Part shown: one piece after another, positions 40,475-48,826 of the stretch | How positions within the stretch are numbered: the stretch's first letter is position 1 | Layout: every line of letters begins with the position of its first letter | Made by a program: the position numbers and the translations under genes | From: Pseudomonadota bacterium | Lineage (GTDB): Bacteria > Pseudomonadota > Gammaproteobacteria > Steroidobacterales > Steroidobacteraceae | Reading direction: 5' to 3' | NCBI GenBank assembly: GCA_016705325.1 | Contig: JADIYJ010000003.1 | Location: forward strand, 372,001 to 436,000 | Length of the DNA: 64,000 nucleotides | The notes under the pieces: model-generated | Seen by the model: only the letters and a program-made list of their open reading frames with translations | What the model was told of the DNA's origin: nothing | The model's database searches: none

Positions 40475-40502
40475 AAGAAAACGCCGCGGAGGTCCGCGGC
40501 GT
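40475..40502 (-). terminator. Terminator of the Lpp-like lipoprotein gene
   Basis: On the minus strand ACGCCGCGGA/TCCGCGGCGT can form a 9-10 bp stem with a very short loop, followed by TTTCTT. It lies about 35 bp after the lipoprotein stop. The opposite strand lacks a T-run, so it mainly serves the minus-strand gene. The remaining gap from 40344 to 40474 shows nothing else. Confidence 0.75.
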
Positions 40503-40534
40503 CTTCGTATCGCAAAGGCGAGTGGGTAAGTGGA

Positions 40535-40858
40535 TTACTTGCCCATCGACTTCTTGAACGCGCGGTCGATCTTCTCGTTGGTCGCGTCGCAGCAGGACTG
40601 CGAAGCCTGTGCGGCCTGGAGGGCCTGGTTGGCCGTGCTCTGGGCGGCGCTCGAGGCGCTCGCTGCGCTCGATGCCGAAGCGGCAGCGGCGTCAGCAGAC
40701 GCCTTGGCGGCGGCGGCGTCAGCAGCGGCAGCCTTGATGGCCGCATCGGCGCTGGCCACATGAGCGTCAAACGTCGACTGGCTCACGCAACCCGTGGCTG
40801 CGGCGAGCACGACGGCGGCGGCGGTGGCGGTCAGGATCTTGGCGATAGCGGTCTTCAT
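40535..40858 (-). CDS. Lpp/OprI-like alanine-zipper outer-membrane lipoprotein
   Basis: A 107-residue lipoprotein with a signal peptide ending in the lipobox AAATGC, then a long Ala/Ser heptad-type coiled coil (about residues 28-90, nearly all Ala, Ser, Asp and Lys), and a C-terminus RAFKKSMGK. The alanine zipper is typical of OprI-like trimers, and the C-terminal Lys is the residue that Braun lipoprotein uses for attachment to peptidoglycan. GAGGAAG precedes the ATG. It ends facing the L,D-transpeptidase gene. Two adjacent Cys (SQSCCDA) in the mature region are unusual. Confidence 0.85.
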   Translation of the reverse strand: MKTAIAKILTATAAAVVLAAATGCVSQSTFDAHVASADAAIKAAAADAAAAKASADAAAASASSAASASSAAQSTANQALQAAQASQSCCDATNEKIDRAFKKSMGK

Positions 40859-41215
40859 TGGTGATCTTCCTCGGTTTTTGAATCAGGCAAGCAGTGTGGC
40901 GGCCGCAATCCGTCCACACCCTTCCGTGTGCGCAGCGCAGCCGAACAGCGAGAGACTAACTCATTCGAAAACGACGATAAAGATTACTGTGTGGTGCGTC
41001 GCATGCGAGGCGTTCGCATTCGACGACCGGGCGAGCAGCCACCAGCCGCGGGCCGGCACTGGCGGGCGTTGCGGTTGGCACTGGGTTTCCCGGCATTCGC
41101 AGCAATGTGCTGGCCGCCGGAATTCGCGCAGGAGAGTGGTGTGGCCACCTCACTCGGGGTGGCGGTCATTGCCCGATGATCCTTATTCCTCCCGCTTGCC
41201 AACAGGCAGGCGGAA
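40859..41215. other. Intergenic region between the lipoprotein gene and lexA
   Basis: About 360 bp between divergent genes. It holds the upstream region of the lipoprotein gene and leads into the SOS boxes of lexA. I found no third gene, RNA or repeat; frames here do not resemble proteins. Confidence 0.5.
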
Positions 41216-41250
41216 CTGTATATATAGACAGTCACTGTATGGGTATACAG
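41216..41250 (+). promoter_or_regulatory. Two tandem SOS boxes (LexA operators) upstream of lexA
   Basis: Two sites with the E. coli-type pattern CTGT-N8-ACAG occur 19 bp apart: CTGTATATATAGACAG at 41216-41231 and CTGTATGGGTATACAG at 41235-41250. They lie 14-48 bp before the lexA ATG, with the ribosome-binding site GGAGGG directly after the second. This predicts tight autorepression of lexA and of any genes read through from it. Confidence 0.93.
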
Positions 41251-41263
41251 GGAGGGACGATCG

Positions 41264-41884
41264 ATGGAAGACCTCACGCCGCGCCAACGCCAGGTGCTTG
41301 TGTTCATCCAGGACAGCCTGGCCGAGCATGGGCTGCCGCCCACGCGGGCCGAAATCGCCGAGGCCCTGGGTTTCAAGTCCGCGAATGCGGCCGAAGAGCA
41401 CCTGCGTGCGCTGCAGCGCAAAGGCGTCATCGAACTGCGCCCCGGGGCCTCCCGCGGTATCCAGCTCAAGGATTCCCTGCGTGACCAGATCGGCCTGCCG
41501 TTGATCGGCCGGGTCGCCGCCGGCCGGCCCATCCTGGCCGAAGAAAACATCGAAGCGCGCTACCAGATCGACCCGACGCTCTTCCAGCCGCGGCCGCATT
41601 ACCTGCTCAAGGTCAAAGGCATGAGCATGCGCAACGTCGGCATTCTCGACGGCGATCTCGTCGCAGTCCACCGCACGCCCGAAGTCCGCAACCGCCAGAT
41701 CGTCGTCGCGCGCCTCGAGAACGAGGTCACCGTGAAACGCTACCGGCAGGACGGCTCGATCGCCTGGCTGCTGCCCGAGAACGAAGACTTCGAACCCCTG
41801 CGTATCGACCTGCGCGAGCAGTCGCTCACCATCGAAGGCCTCGTCGTCGGCGTGGTGCGGCAGGACACGCACCGGTTGTCCTGA
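41264..41884 (+). CDS. lexA: LexA SOS repressor
   Basis: Represses DNA-damage genes and self-cleaves when activated by RecA. The 206-residue protein has a winged-helix N-terminus (MEDLTPRQRQVLVFIQDSL, PTRAEIAEALGFKSANAAEE), the Ala-Gly cleavage site in GRVAAGRPIL, the catalytic Ser in LLKVKGMSMRNVGILDGD and the Lys in VTVKRYRQDG. Length and recognition helix match the E. coli protein, consistent with the CTGT-N8-ACAG operators upstream. The imuA-imuB-dnaE2 genes follow. Confidence 0.97.
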   Translation: MEDLTPRQRQVLVFIQDSLAEHGLPPTRAEIAEALGFKSANAAEEHLRALQRKGVIELRPGASRGIQLKDSLRDQIGLPLIGRVAAGRPILAEENIEARYQIDPTLFQPRPHYLLKVKGMSMRNVGILDGDLVAVHRTPEVRNRQIVVARLENEVTVKRYRQDGSIAWLLPENEDFEPLRIDLREQSLTIEGLVVGVVRQDTHRLS

Positions 41885-41928
41885 CTGCCCATGGATAATT
41901 TTTCGGATCAGTGATCCCTCCCGCAGTC

Positions 41929-42663
41929 ATGCCAGAAGTTGTGAAGGCTTCCGTCGAACAGCTGCTGCAACGGCATTCCGCGCGTCTCTGGCGCGCGCGG
42001 GAAACGGGCAACGGCGCGGCCGCGGCCGTGCCGACGGGATTGCCCACGGGCTACGCCGCGCTCGACCGTTGCCTGCCGGGCGCGGGCTGGCCGCGGCAGG
42101 GTCTCATCGAAATCCTTGCCGATCAGCGGGGCATCGGCGAACTCCGGTTGCTGCTCCCCGCACTCGCTGCGCTTTGTCGGGACGAAGTCGCAGCCGGCGA
42201 GGTTTATCCGTCACCGCGTCCCGATCCTGCGGGATCTGCCCACGCGGGGTCTGGCATGCCACCGCATGACCGGGGCAGCGGGGGTTGGGTCGCCTGGGTC
42301 TCGCCGCCGTTTCGACCGTATGCGCCGTCGCTTGCGGCGTGGGGCATCGATGTCGGGCGCATGCTCATCGTCAACGGTGCAGGAACCACCGAGTGGGCGA
42401 TGGACCAGGCGTTGCGTTCGGAGTCGTGCAGTGCTGTCCTCGGCTGGGCCAATCCCCGCGATCCACACGCGTTGCGACGGTTGCAACTGGCCGCAGAGAC
42501 TTCGCGCAGCCTTGCCGTGCTGTATCGCCCGCTGCAGGCAGGGCTCACGCCTTCCCCTGCCGTGTTGCGGCTCGCGTTGCTCGGCGGCGGCACCGAAGGC
42601 CTGCAGGTGCGTGTCGTCAAAAGCCGCGGAGGCCGTCCTGCCACGGTGAACCTGGGGCACTGA
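41929..42663 (+). CDS. imuA: Translesion synthesis accessory protein ImuA
   Basis: SulA/RecA-like accessory factor of the ImuABC mutasome, which links the polymerase to the RecA filament in the related systems studied. The protein shows LLQRHSARLWRARETGNG, VPTGYAALDRCLPGAGWPRQ, GLIEILADQRGIGELRLLLP and DQALRSESCSAVLGWANPRD, all typical of ImuA. ATG at 41929 is preferred, with an in-frame GTG at 41911; neither has a clear ribosome-binding site. No SOS box lies directly upstream, so expression probably depends on the lexA promoter. It ends 1 bp before imuB. Confidence 0.88.
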   Translation: MPEVVKASVEQLLQRHSARLWRARETGNGAAAAVPTGLPTGYAALDRCLPGAGWPRQGLIEILADQRGIGELRLLLPALAALCRDEVAAGEVYPSPRPDPAGSAHAGSGMPPHDRGSGGWVAWVSPPFRPYAPSLAAWGIDVGRMLIVNGAGTTEWAMDQALRSESCSAVLGWANPRDPHALRRLQLAAETSRSLAVLYRPLQAGLTPSPAVLRLALLGGGTEGLQVRVVKSRGGRPATVNLGH

Positions 42664-42664
42664 G

Positions 42665-44308
42665 ATGGCCCCGCTCGCCAGGCCCCCGTCTCCCCACCGT
42701 GTGCGGGTCACGCCGGCATTCCGTCCATCTTCGCTTGCCGTTCCCGGCCGCGCACCGCTCGCGCAATCGCGCCCGCGTGAACTCTGGCTCGCCATTCACC
42801 TGCCGTCATTGCTGCTCGATTCGCTGCGCGACGTGGCGCTTGCCCTGCCTGGTCGTCCGCCTGTCGCCATCGTCGATCTCGGGCGCAATGGCAAGGTCGT
42901 GCGCGCCTGCGATGAAGCCGTGCGCGCCGCGGGCGTGCGCGAGGGGATGTCGATCAATGCGGCGCTCGCACTGGTGCCGGGCCTGCATGCATTGGCGCGC
43001 AATGCACGCCGCGAGCGCCAGCTGCTGGAGGCGGTGGCGCAGCGCGGCGTGCGCTTCACGCCGCGGGTCAGCCTCGAGCCGCCCGACGGCGTATTGCTCG
43101 AGGTGCGTGGCAGCCTGCGGCTGTTTGGCGGCGCCAGCCAACTGTGCCTGCGCTTGCAGCAGGAACTCGAGAATGCCACGGGCGTGGCGGTTCGCTTCGC
43201 GATTACGCCGTCGCCGCTGGCATCGTTGTGGTTTGCACGCACGGGTCCGCTCGGTGCGCGACCCGTGTTCGTCCGCCACCGCGACGAGCTGGCGTCGCGG
43301 CTTGCGTCGTTGCCGCTCGGCTGCACGCGGTGGCCCGAACGCAGCATCGAGGTGCTCGGCACCATGGGTGTGCGCACCGTGGGCGAGTGCCTGCGCCTGC
43401 CGCGCGATGGCTTCGCGCGCCGCTTCGGCCAGGAGTTGCTGGCCACGCTCGACCGCGCCACGGGTCGTGTGCAGGAGCCGCGCGCGGCGTATGCCGCAAG
43501 CGAACGCTTTGCTGCACGACGTGATCTCGAACCCGAAGCCGCCGACACCGCACGACTCGGCCTGGCGCTCGATCCGCTGCTCGAAGAACTGTGCCAGTTC
43601 CTGCGCGAGCGTGGCCGTGGCGTGCAGGTGATCGAAGTGCAGCTGCGTCATCGTGCTGTCCCGGTCACGCGCGTGCGGCTGCGTTTCGTGCAGCCGGTCG
43701 GTGCGCAGCCGCGGCGCATGGCGGAGCTGCTGCGCGAGCGGCTTGCACGGCTCGTGCTGCCGCAGCCCGTGCGCAACGTGCGCCTGCTGAGCGGCCCGCT
43801 CCTCGACCTGCAGGCCGACGCGATCGGCTTGTTTGCGCGCGACCGGCGCGAATCCGGTGAGAACCTGCCGCAGCTCGTCGAACGGCTGCGCGCACGGCTC
43901 GGCAACGATGCCGTGCACGGGCTCACCTGCGTTCCCGAGCATCGGCCCGAGGCGGCGTGGCGTGCCGTCGAACCGGCAGCCACTCCGCAAGCAGGAAGAA
44001 AGGCGCGTGGTCCCGCGGCGATGACGCGGCAATCGACGACCTCGCGTGCCGAGGCGCGCACCGCGAACGCTGAGGCGCGCCGTACCCGGCCAGCGTGGCT
44101 GCTCGATCAACCCGAGCCTTGCACCGTCGACCGGCTCGTCTTCGAAGAAGGCCCCGAGTGCATCGAATCCGGCTGGTGGGACGGTCACGACGTCGCGCGT
44201 GATTACTACGTCGCGCGCAATCCGCAGGGTGCCAGGTTGTGGGTGTTCCGCAATCGTCGCGAGACGACCGCAGGCGCGAGCTGGTTCCTGCACGGCTGGT
44301 TCGCGTGA
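42665..44308 (+). CDS. imuB: ImuB, non-catalytic Y-family polymerase homologue
   Basis: Hub of the mutasome that binds the beta clamp and DnaE2. The 547-residue protein has a Y-family fold (ELWLAIHLPSLLLDSLRDVA, REGMSINAALALVPGLHALA, FAITPSPLASLWFAR, HhH region MGVRTVGECLRLP and the little finger), but the Asp-x-Asp catalytic pair expected near residue 44 is replaced by hydrophobic residues, as in known ImuB. ImuB is therefore expected to lack polymerase activity. It begins 1 bp after imuA; dnaE2 follows by 56 bp. Confidence 0.92.
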   Translation: MAPLARPPSPHRVRVTPAFRPSSLAVPGRAPLAQSRPRELWLAIHLPSLLLDSLRDVALALPGRPPVAIVDLGRNGKVVRACDEAVRAAGVREGMSINAALALVPGLHALARNARRERQLLEAVAQRGVRFTPRVSLEPPDGVLLEVRGSLRLFGGASQLCLRLQQELENATGVAVRFAITPSPLASLWFARTGPLGARPVFVRHRDELASRLASLPLGCTRWPERSIEVLGTMGVRTVGECLRLPRDGFARRFGQELLATLDRATGRVQEPRAAYAASERFAARRDLEPEAADTARLGLALDPLLEELCQFLRERGRGVQVIEVQLRHRAVPVTRVRLRFVQPVGAQPRRMAELLRERLARLVLPQPVRNVRLLSGPLLDLQADAIGLFARDRRESGENLPQLVERLRARLGNDAVHGLTCVPEHRPEAAWRAVEPAATPQAGRKARGPAAMTRQSTTSRAEARTANAEARRTRPAWLLDQPEPCTVDRLVFEEGPECIESGWWDGHDVARDYYVARNPQGARLWVFRNRRETTAGASWFLHGWFA

Positions 44309-44364
44309 CTCGCAGATCCACAAGCTCTTGCGCGCCGCAGTGAGTCGGGCTCGACCGGATTGCC

Positions 44365-47300
44365 GTGTACGCCGAACTGCATTGCCTCTCCAACTTCAGT
44401 TTCCTGCGCGGCGCCTCGCACCCGGAAGAACTGGTCGAGCGCGCGGCGAAGCTCGGGTATGCCGCACTCGCGATTACCGATGAGTGCTCGGTGGCCGGCG
44501 TGGTGCGGGCGCACGTCGCTGCCCGCGAACGCGGTCTCAAGCTCATCATCGGCTCGGAGTTTCGCCTCGAGGACGGCCTGCGTTGCGTGCTGCTCGCGCG
44601 GGATCGTGCGGGGTACGGTCGTCTCTGCCGGTTGATCACTCGCGGGCGACGTGCCGCAGCGAAAGGGGAGTACCGGCTGTGCCGCGACGATTTCAATGAA
44701 CTCGTCGCAGGGGATAGGGGGCGGGGGTTAGGGGGTAGTCGGAAATCGCTGGCAACGCCAGCTTCTGCACTAACCCCTGACCCCTATCCCCTGACCCCTC
44801 TGCTGTGCCTGTGGCTGCCCGCAACCCAGCCCGATGCTGACGCAGCGCGCTGGCTCGCCACGCTCTTCCCCGGCCAGCTCTGGATCGCGGTCGAACTGCT
44901 GACGACGGGCCGCGATCGCCGGCGCCTTGCGCAGTTGCAGGACCTCGGTCGCGAACTTGAACTGCCACTGGTCGCGGCCGGGGACGCGCACATGCATTCG
45001 CGCGGCCGCCGCGCGCTGCAGGACGTGCTCACCGCAACCCGCATCGGCACCACCGTCGAGCGGGCGGGGCTCGCGCTGTTTCAGAACGGTGAGCGTCACC
45101 TGCGCCCGATCCAGCGCATCGCGGAGCTGCATCCGCCCGAGCTGCTCGCCGCGGCGGTGGAGATCGCCTCGCGCTGCACGTTTTCGCTCGAGGAGCTGCG
45201 TTACGAGTATCCGCGCGAGATCGTGCCGGAAGGTTACACGCCGACCGCATGGTTGCGGCGCCTGACGGAGGAGGGCGCAAGGCATCGCTGGCCGGAAGGC
45301 GTCCCTGCCCCGACGCGACAGGCGATCGAGCACGAGCTCGCGCTGATCGCCGAGCTCGAGTACGAGCCGTACTTCCTCACCGTGCACGACATCGTACGAT
45401 TCGCACGCTCGCGGCACATTCTCTGCCAGGGCCGCGGCTCGGCGGCCAACTCGGCGGTGTGCTTCTGCCTCGGCATCACCGAAGTCGATCCCGGGCGCAT
45501 GTCGCTGCTGTTCGAGCGCTTCATTTCCAGGGAGCGCAACGAACCGCCGGACATCGACGTCGACTTCGAGCACGAACGGCGCGAGGAAGTCATCCAGTAC
45601 ATCTACGCCAAGTACGGCCGCGAGCGGGCTGCGCTGACTGCGACGGTCATCAGCTACCGGCCGCGCAGCGCGCTGCGCGACGTGGCGAAGGCGATGGGAC
45701 TCGACCCGCTGCAGGTCGCCGCTCTCGCGCGCTCGATGCAGTGGTGGGACGGCTCGCGCATCGACGAAACCCGGGTGCGTGAAGCGGGTCTCGATCCGGC
45801 CAGCCCGGTGCTGTCGAAGGTCCTGACCCTCGCCCGGACCCTGCTCGGGTTTCCGCGCCACCTCTCGCAGCACGTCGGCGGGTTCGTCATCGCGCGCGAC
45901 CTGCTCGAAGAACTGGTTCCCATCGAGAATGCCTCGATGTCCGATCGCACCGTGATCCAGTGGGACAAGGACGACCTCGACGCGCTCGGCCTGCTCAAGG
46001 TCGACGTGCTCGGGCTCGGCATGCTCGCCGCGATCCGCCGCGCGTTCGATCTCGTGCACGGCTGCCGCGGCCGGCGCTGGACGCTCGCGACCGTGCCCGC
46101 CGAAGACCCGGCGGTCTACGACATGATCGGTCACGCCGACACCGTGGGCGTGTTCCAGATCGAATCGCGCGCGCAGATGGCGATGCTGCCGCGGCTGCGG
46201 CCGCGCTCGTACTACGACCTCGTCATCGAAGTCGCGATCATCCGGCCCGGCCCGATCCAGGGCGACATGGTGCATCCCTACCTGCGCCGACGCGCGGGCG
46301 AAGAGCCGGTCACGTATCCCAGCGCAGAGGTGGAGGGCGTGCTGAAGCGCACGCTCGGCGTGCCGATCTTCCAGGAGCAGGTGATGCAGCTCGCGATCGT
46401 CGCTGCCGGATTCACGCCGGGTGAGGCGGACCAGTTGCGGCGCGCGATGGCGGCGTGGAAACGCAAGGGCGGCCTCGGCCACTTCGAAGAGCGGCTGATC
46501 CACGGCATGCGCGAGCGCGGTTACTCCGAGGAGTTCGCGCGGCGCATCTTCCAGCAGATCCTCGGTTTCGGCGAATACGGTTTCCCGGAGTCACACGCGG
46601 CGAGCTTCGCGCTGCTCGTGTACGTCTCGGCGTGGCTCAAGCGGCACGAACCCGCGGCTTTCGCGGCTGCACTCATCAACAGCCAGCCCATGGGGTTCTA
46701 TGCGCCGTCACAGATCGTGCAGGACGCGCAGCGTCACCGCGTCGAGGTGCGCCCGATCGACGTTCGCACGAGCGAGTGGGACTGCACCCTGGAGCATCGC
46801 GCTGACGAATCGCCTGATCCCGCGTTGCGGCTCGGCCTGCGGCTGGTGAAGGGACTGGCGCAGGAGGCGGCGCAGCGTCTGGTGGCTGCCCGCGCGCGCA
46901 GGCAGGGCCACGCGTTCGAGAGCGCGCAGCAGCTCGCGGAGCAGGCCAGTCTCGATCGCCGTTCGATGGGATGCCTGGCGGCAGCGGGCGCGCTGGCCGG
47001 CCTCGGTGGGCATCGTCACCGCGCGGCCTGGCAAGTGGCCGGCCTGGAGGGCTCGCTGCCCATCCTGCCCGAGGTACGCATCGCCGAGGGAATTCCGCTG
47101 TTGCGCGCGCCCCGCGAAGGCGAAGACATCGTGGCCGATTACGCGCACACGGGCCTCACGCTGCGGCGTCACCCGATCGCGGTGCTGCGCGACCAGCTCA
47201 GTGCCCGCGGTTTCGTCGATTCCGCGCTGCTGCGCTCGCTGGCGAACGGCTCGAACGTGCGCACCGCGGGTCTCGTCATCACGCGACAGCGGCCAGGCAG

Positions 47301-47532
47301 CGCCGAAGGCGTCACGTTCGTGACGCTTGAGGACGAGCATGGCTCGATCAACCTGATCGTCTGGCGCGACGTGGCCGAGCGGCAACGCCAGGCCTTGATC
47401 GGCTCACGCCTGCTGGGTCTGGCCGGCAGGCTGCAACGGGAAGGAGAGGTGATGCACGTGATCGCGCACCGACTCGTCGACCTGAGCCGCTGGCTCGGCC
47501 GCTTACGCTCGGCCTCGCGCGATTTTCACTGA
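44365..47532 (+). CDS. dnaE2: Error-prone DNA polymerase DnaE2 (ImuC) with an inserted repeat-derived segment
   Basis: Replicative-type polymerase for damage-induced mutagenesis. The 1055-residue protein has an N-terminal PHP domain (YAELHCLSNFSFLRGASHPE), the polymerase catalytic Asp motif NEPPDIDVDFEHERREEV, GRGSAANSAVCFCLGI, FPRHLSQHVGGFVIA and a C-terminal OB-fold (RTAGLVITRQRPGS). It starts with GTG at 44365. Between residues about 115 and 145, coding sequence 44709-44799 is an inverted pair of G-rich heptamer repeats, encoding a peptide rich in Gly, Arg, Pro and Thr that homologues should lack. The frame stays open through it. Confidence 0.95.
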   Translation: MYAELHCLSNFSFLRGASHPEELVERAAKLGYAALAITDECSVAGVVRAHVAARERGLKLIIGSEFRLEDGLRCVLLARDRAGYGRLCRLITRGRRAAAKGEYRLCRDDFNELVAGDRGRGLGGSRKSLATPASALTPDPYPLTPLLCLWLPATQPDADAARWLATLFPGQLWIAVELLTTGRDRRRLAQLQDLGRELELPLVAAGDAHMHSRGRRALQDVLTATRIGTTVERAGLALFQNGERHLRPIQRIAELHPPELLAAAVEIASRCTFSLEELRYEYPREIVPEGYTPTAWLRRLTEEGARHRWPEGVPAPTRQAIEHELALIAELEYEPYFLTVHDIVRFARSRHILCQGRGSAANSAVCFCLGITEVDPGRMSLLFERFISRERNEPPDIDVDFEHERREEVIQYIYAKYGRERAALTATVISYRPRSALRDVAKAMGLDPLQVAALARSMQWWDGSRIDETRVREAGLDPASPVLSKVLTLARTLLGFPRHLSQHVGGFVIARDLLEELVPIENASMSDRTVIQWDKDDLDALGLLKVDVLGLGMLAAIRRAFDLVHGCRGRRWTLATVPAEDPAVYDMIGHADTVGVFQIESRAQMAMLPRLRPRSYYDLVIEVAIIRPGPIQGDMVHPYLRRRAGEEPVTYPSAEVEGVLKRTLGVPIFQEQVMQLAIVAAGFTPGEADQLRRAMAAWKRKGGLGHFEERLIHGMRERGYSEEFARRIFQQILGFGEYGFPESHAASFALLVYVSAWLKRHEPAAFAAALINSQPMGFYAPSQIVQDAQRHRVEVRPIDVRTSEWDCTLEHRADESPDPALRLGLRLVKGLAQEAAQRLVAARARRQGHAFESAQQLAEQASLDRRSMGCLAAAGALAGLGGHRHRAAWQVAGLEGSLPILPEVRIAEGIPLLRAPREGEDIVADYAHTGLTLRRHPIAVLRDQLSARGFVDSALLRSLANGSNVRTAGLVITRQRPGSAEGVTFVTLEDEHGSINLIVWRDVAERQRQALIGSRLLGLAGRLQREGEVMHVIAHRLVDLSRWLGRLRSASRDFH
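44709..44799. repeat. Inverted heptamer-repeat element inside dnaE2
   Basis: Left arm 44709-44738 has four AGGGGNN-type units ending in AG before TCGGAA; right arm 44770-44799 has the complement of four such units. Between them lies a hairpin GCTGGC-AAC-GCCAGC (44748-44762). The arms are strongly complementary, so the whole can fold into a nested hairpin, and each arm alone fits a G-quadruplex pattern on one strand. The same units and the TCGGA core occur at 11091-11125 and 11961-11986. Confidence 0.82.
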
Positions 47533-47780
47533 CCCTTGCGCGGCCGCGGGCGGTCGCCCACGTCGTAGTCGTCGAAGTCGCTCAGCAACTCCGACGTGCG
47601 CTTCTGTTCCATCATGCGTTCGAGCTTGCGCCACGCGGGCTCCGCGCCTTTCGGCGCGCCGCGCTTGCGCTTGTCGAGGTCCTGCATGAGGCGGTCGACA
47701 TCGAGGGCTTCATCGCCCCCGACGACTTCCTCGGTGTCTTCGTCCTCGAACTCGTCCGCTGATTCCGGCTTCTCGTTCAT
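47526..47780 (-). CDS. PA3496 family acidic protein (putative envelope integrity)
   Basis: An 84-residue, strongly acidic protein (EDEDTEEVVGGDEALDVD) with a C-terminal WRKLERMMEQKRTSELLSDF, the conserved Arg-Lys-Leu-Glu...Glu-x-Lys-Arg helix of the PA3496 family. That family name comes from genetic association with envelope integrity; no activity is known. It is convergent with dnaE2, overlapping its last 7 bp. Cytoplasmic, no signal peptide. Confidence 0.72.
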   Translation of the reverse strand: MNEKPESADEFEDEDTEEVVGGDEALDVDRLMQDLDKRKRGAPKGAEPAWRKLERMMEQKRTSELLSDFDDYDVGDRPRPRKGQ

Positions 47781-47871
47781 CGAAAAACCCAGTGGGCAAG
47801 GTGCGCGTTTTTATACTTCGGTCGTGGCGAGTCGCGCAAGGCGGTATTCCACGTTCAGCAACCGGCTGACA

Positions 47872-48669
47872 TCAATGCAATAAGCTCGCCATGCGGCGCC
47901 GGTATTGCGTGACGAGCGGATCCTGCTCGCCCAGCACCTCGAACGCCTGCAGCAGCGCCCGGCGCCCGGCGTCGTCACCGAACTTCCTGTCGCGTCGCAT
48001 CAATTCCAGCCACTCGGCCAGGGCGGTCCCGTAGTCGCCTGCCAGCGCATGGTGCGCTGCCAGCGCATGCCGTGCCGCCGCGTCGGACGGGTTGGTCTCC
48101 AGGGCAGCACGCAGCGTCATGACGTCCGGCCGGGCATTGGCGGTCTGGACGAACGCGAGCCGCGCCCGCAGCGCTCCCAGTTGCGGATGGTCGGCCCGGC
48201 TGTTCGCCAGCGCCTCGATCGCCGCGGCCGCTCCTTCCGCATCGCGCTGATCCAGCAGTCGCGCGGCGAGATACTCTGGACGATCGGAGGCCGGTGCCGC
48301 AACGACCGTTTCGACAACCTCACCGGCAGTGCTGACGTACCGGTCGAGCAGGGCCTTGATGGCCGGTTCCGGCTGCAGGCCCACGAACTGCTCGACCACC
48401 TCGCCCTGGTGGATGAGCAGGACGGTCGGGATGCTGCGTATCTGGAAATGCGCTGCCAGTGGCGGCTGTTCCTCGGTGTTGACCTTGGCAAGGATGAAAC
48501 GGCCCTCGTACTCGTCTGCAATCCGGTCGAGCAACGGCATCAGCGTGCGGCACGGGCCGCACCAGGGGGCCCAGAAATCCACCAGGACGGGTTTCGTGTT
48601 CGAGGCCTCCACGACGTCGGTCATGAAGTTGGCGACGGTGGCGACGATTTTCTGCGCGGCTTCAGGCAT
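47872..48669 (-). CDS. Thioredoxin-TPR co-chaperone CnoX (YbbN-like)
   Basis: A 265-residue protein with an N-terminal thioredoxin domain (LVDFWAPWCGPCRTLMPLLD, residues 27-46; cis-Pro in IRSIPTVLLIHQGE) and a C-terminal TPR-like helical region (DRPEYLAARLLDQRDAEGAA, GDYGTALAEWLELMRRDRKF). This arrangement matches YbbN/CnoX, a holdase that protects proteins from hypochlorous acid and hands them to GroEL; the intact Cys-x2-Cys suggests redox activity. ATG at 48669 was chosen; ATG at 48678 adds three residues. No operon partner. Confidence 0.88.
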   Translation of the reverse strand: MPEAAQKIVATVANFMTDVVEASNTKPVLVDFWAPWCGPCRTLMPLLDRIADEYEGRFILAKVNTEEQPPLAAHFQIRSIPTVLLIHQGEVVEQFVGLQPEPAIKALLDRYVSTAGEVVETVVAAPASDRPEYLAARLLDQRDAEGAAAAIEALANSRADHPQLGALRARLAFVQTANARPDVMTLRAALETNPSDAAARHALAAHHALAGDYGTALAEWLELMRRDRKFGDDAGRRALLQAFEVLGEQDPLVTQYRRRMASLLH

Positions 48670-48776
48670 CGGGTGCATCCGGATTCGTTGAACGGGAAGT
48701 TTTCGCGCGCGGCCGGGCCGACGCAAGCGCGTTTCACGGCGATCGCTCAAAATTAGTGACTCATGCGCCGGGCGGC

Positions 48777-48782
48777 TATACT
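48777..48782 (+). promoter_or_regulatory. Probable -10 box for the DUF481 gene
   Basis: TATACT sits 45 bp before the DUF481 start codon. The -35 region about 17-18 bp upstream (around TTAGTGA) is a poor match, so this is a moderate prediction. The ribosome-binding site AAGGAG at 48815-48820 is strong. Confidence 0.5.
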
Positions 48783-48826
48783 CCCGCCCCCCTTTTTTCA
48801 CCAACGAGCCCGGCAAGGAGCCTTTG

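Noticed and set aside
40671..40760. Alanine-codon repeats in the lipoprotein gene as a DNA repeat
   Set aside because: The periodic GC-rich sequence is explained by the alanine-zipper protein and is not exact at DNA level.
41885..41928. Possible separate SOS box before imuA
   Set aside because: No CTGT-N8-ACAG pattern is present; the short gap holds only an AT-rich stretch.
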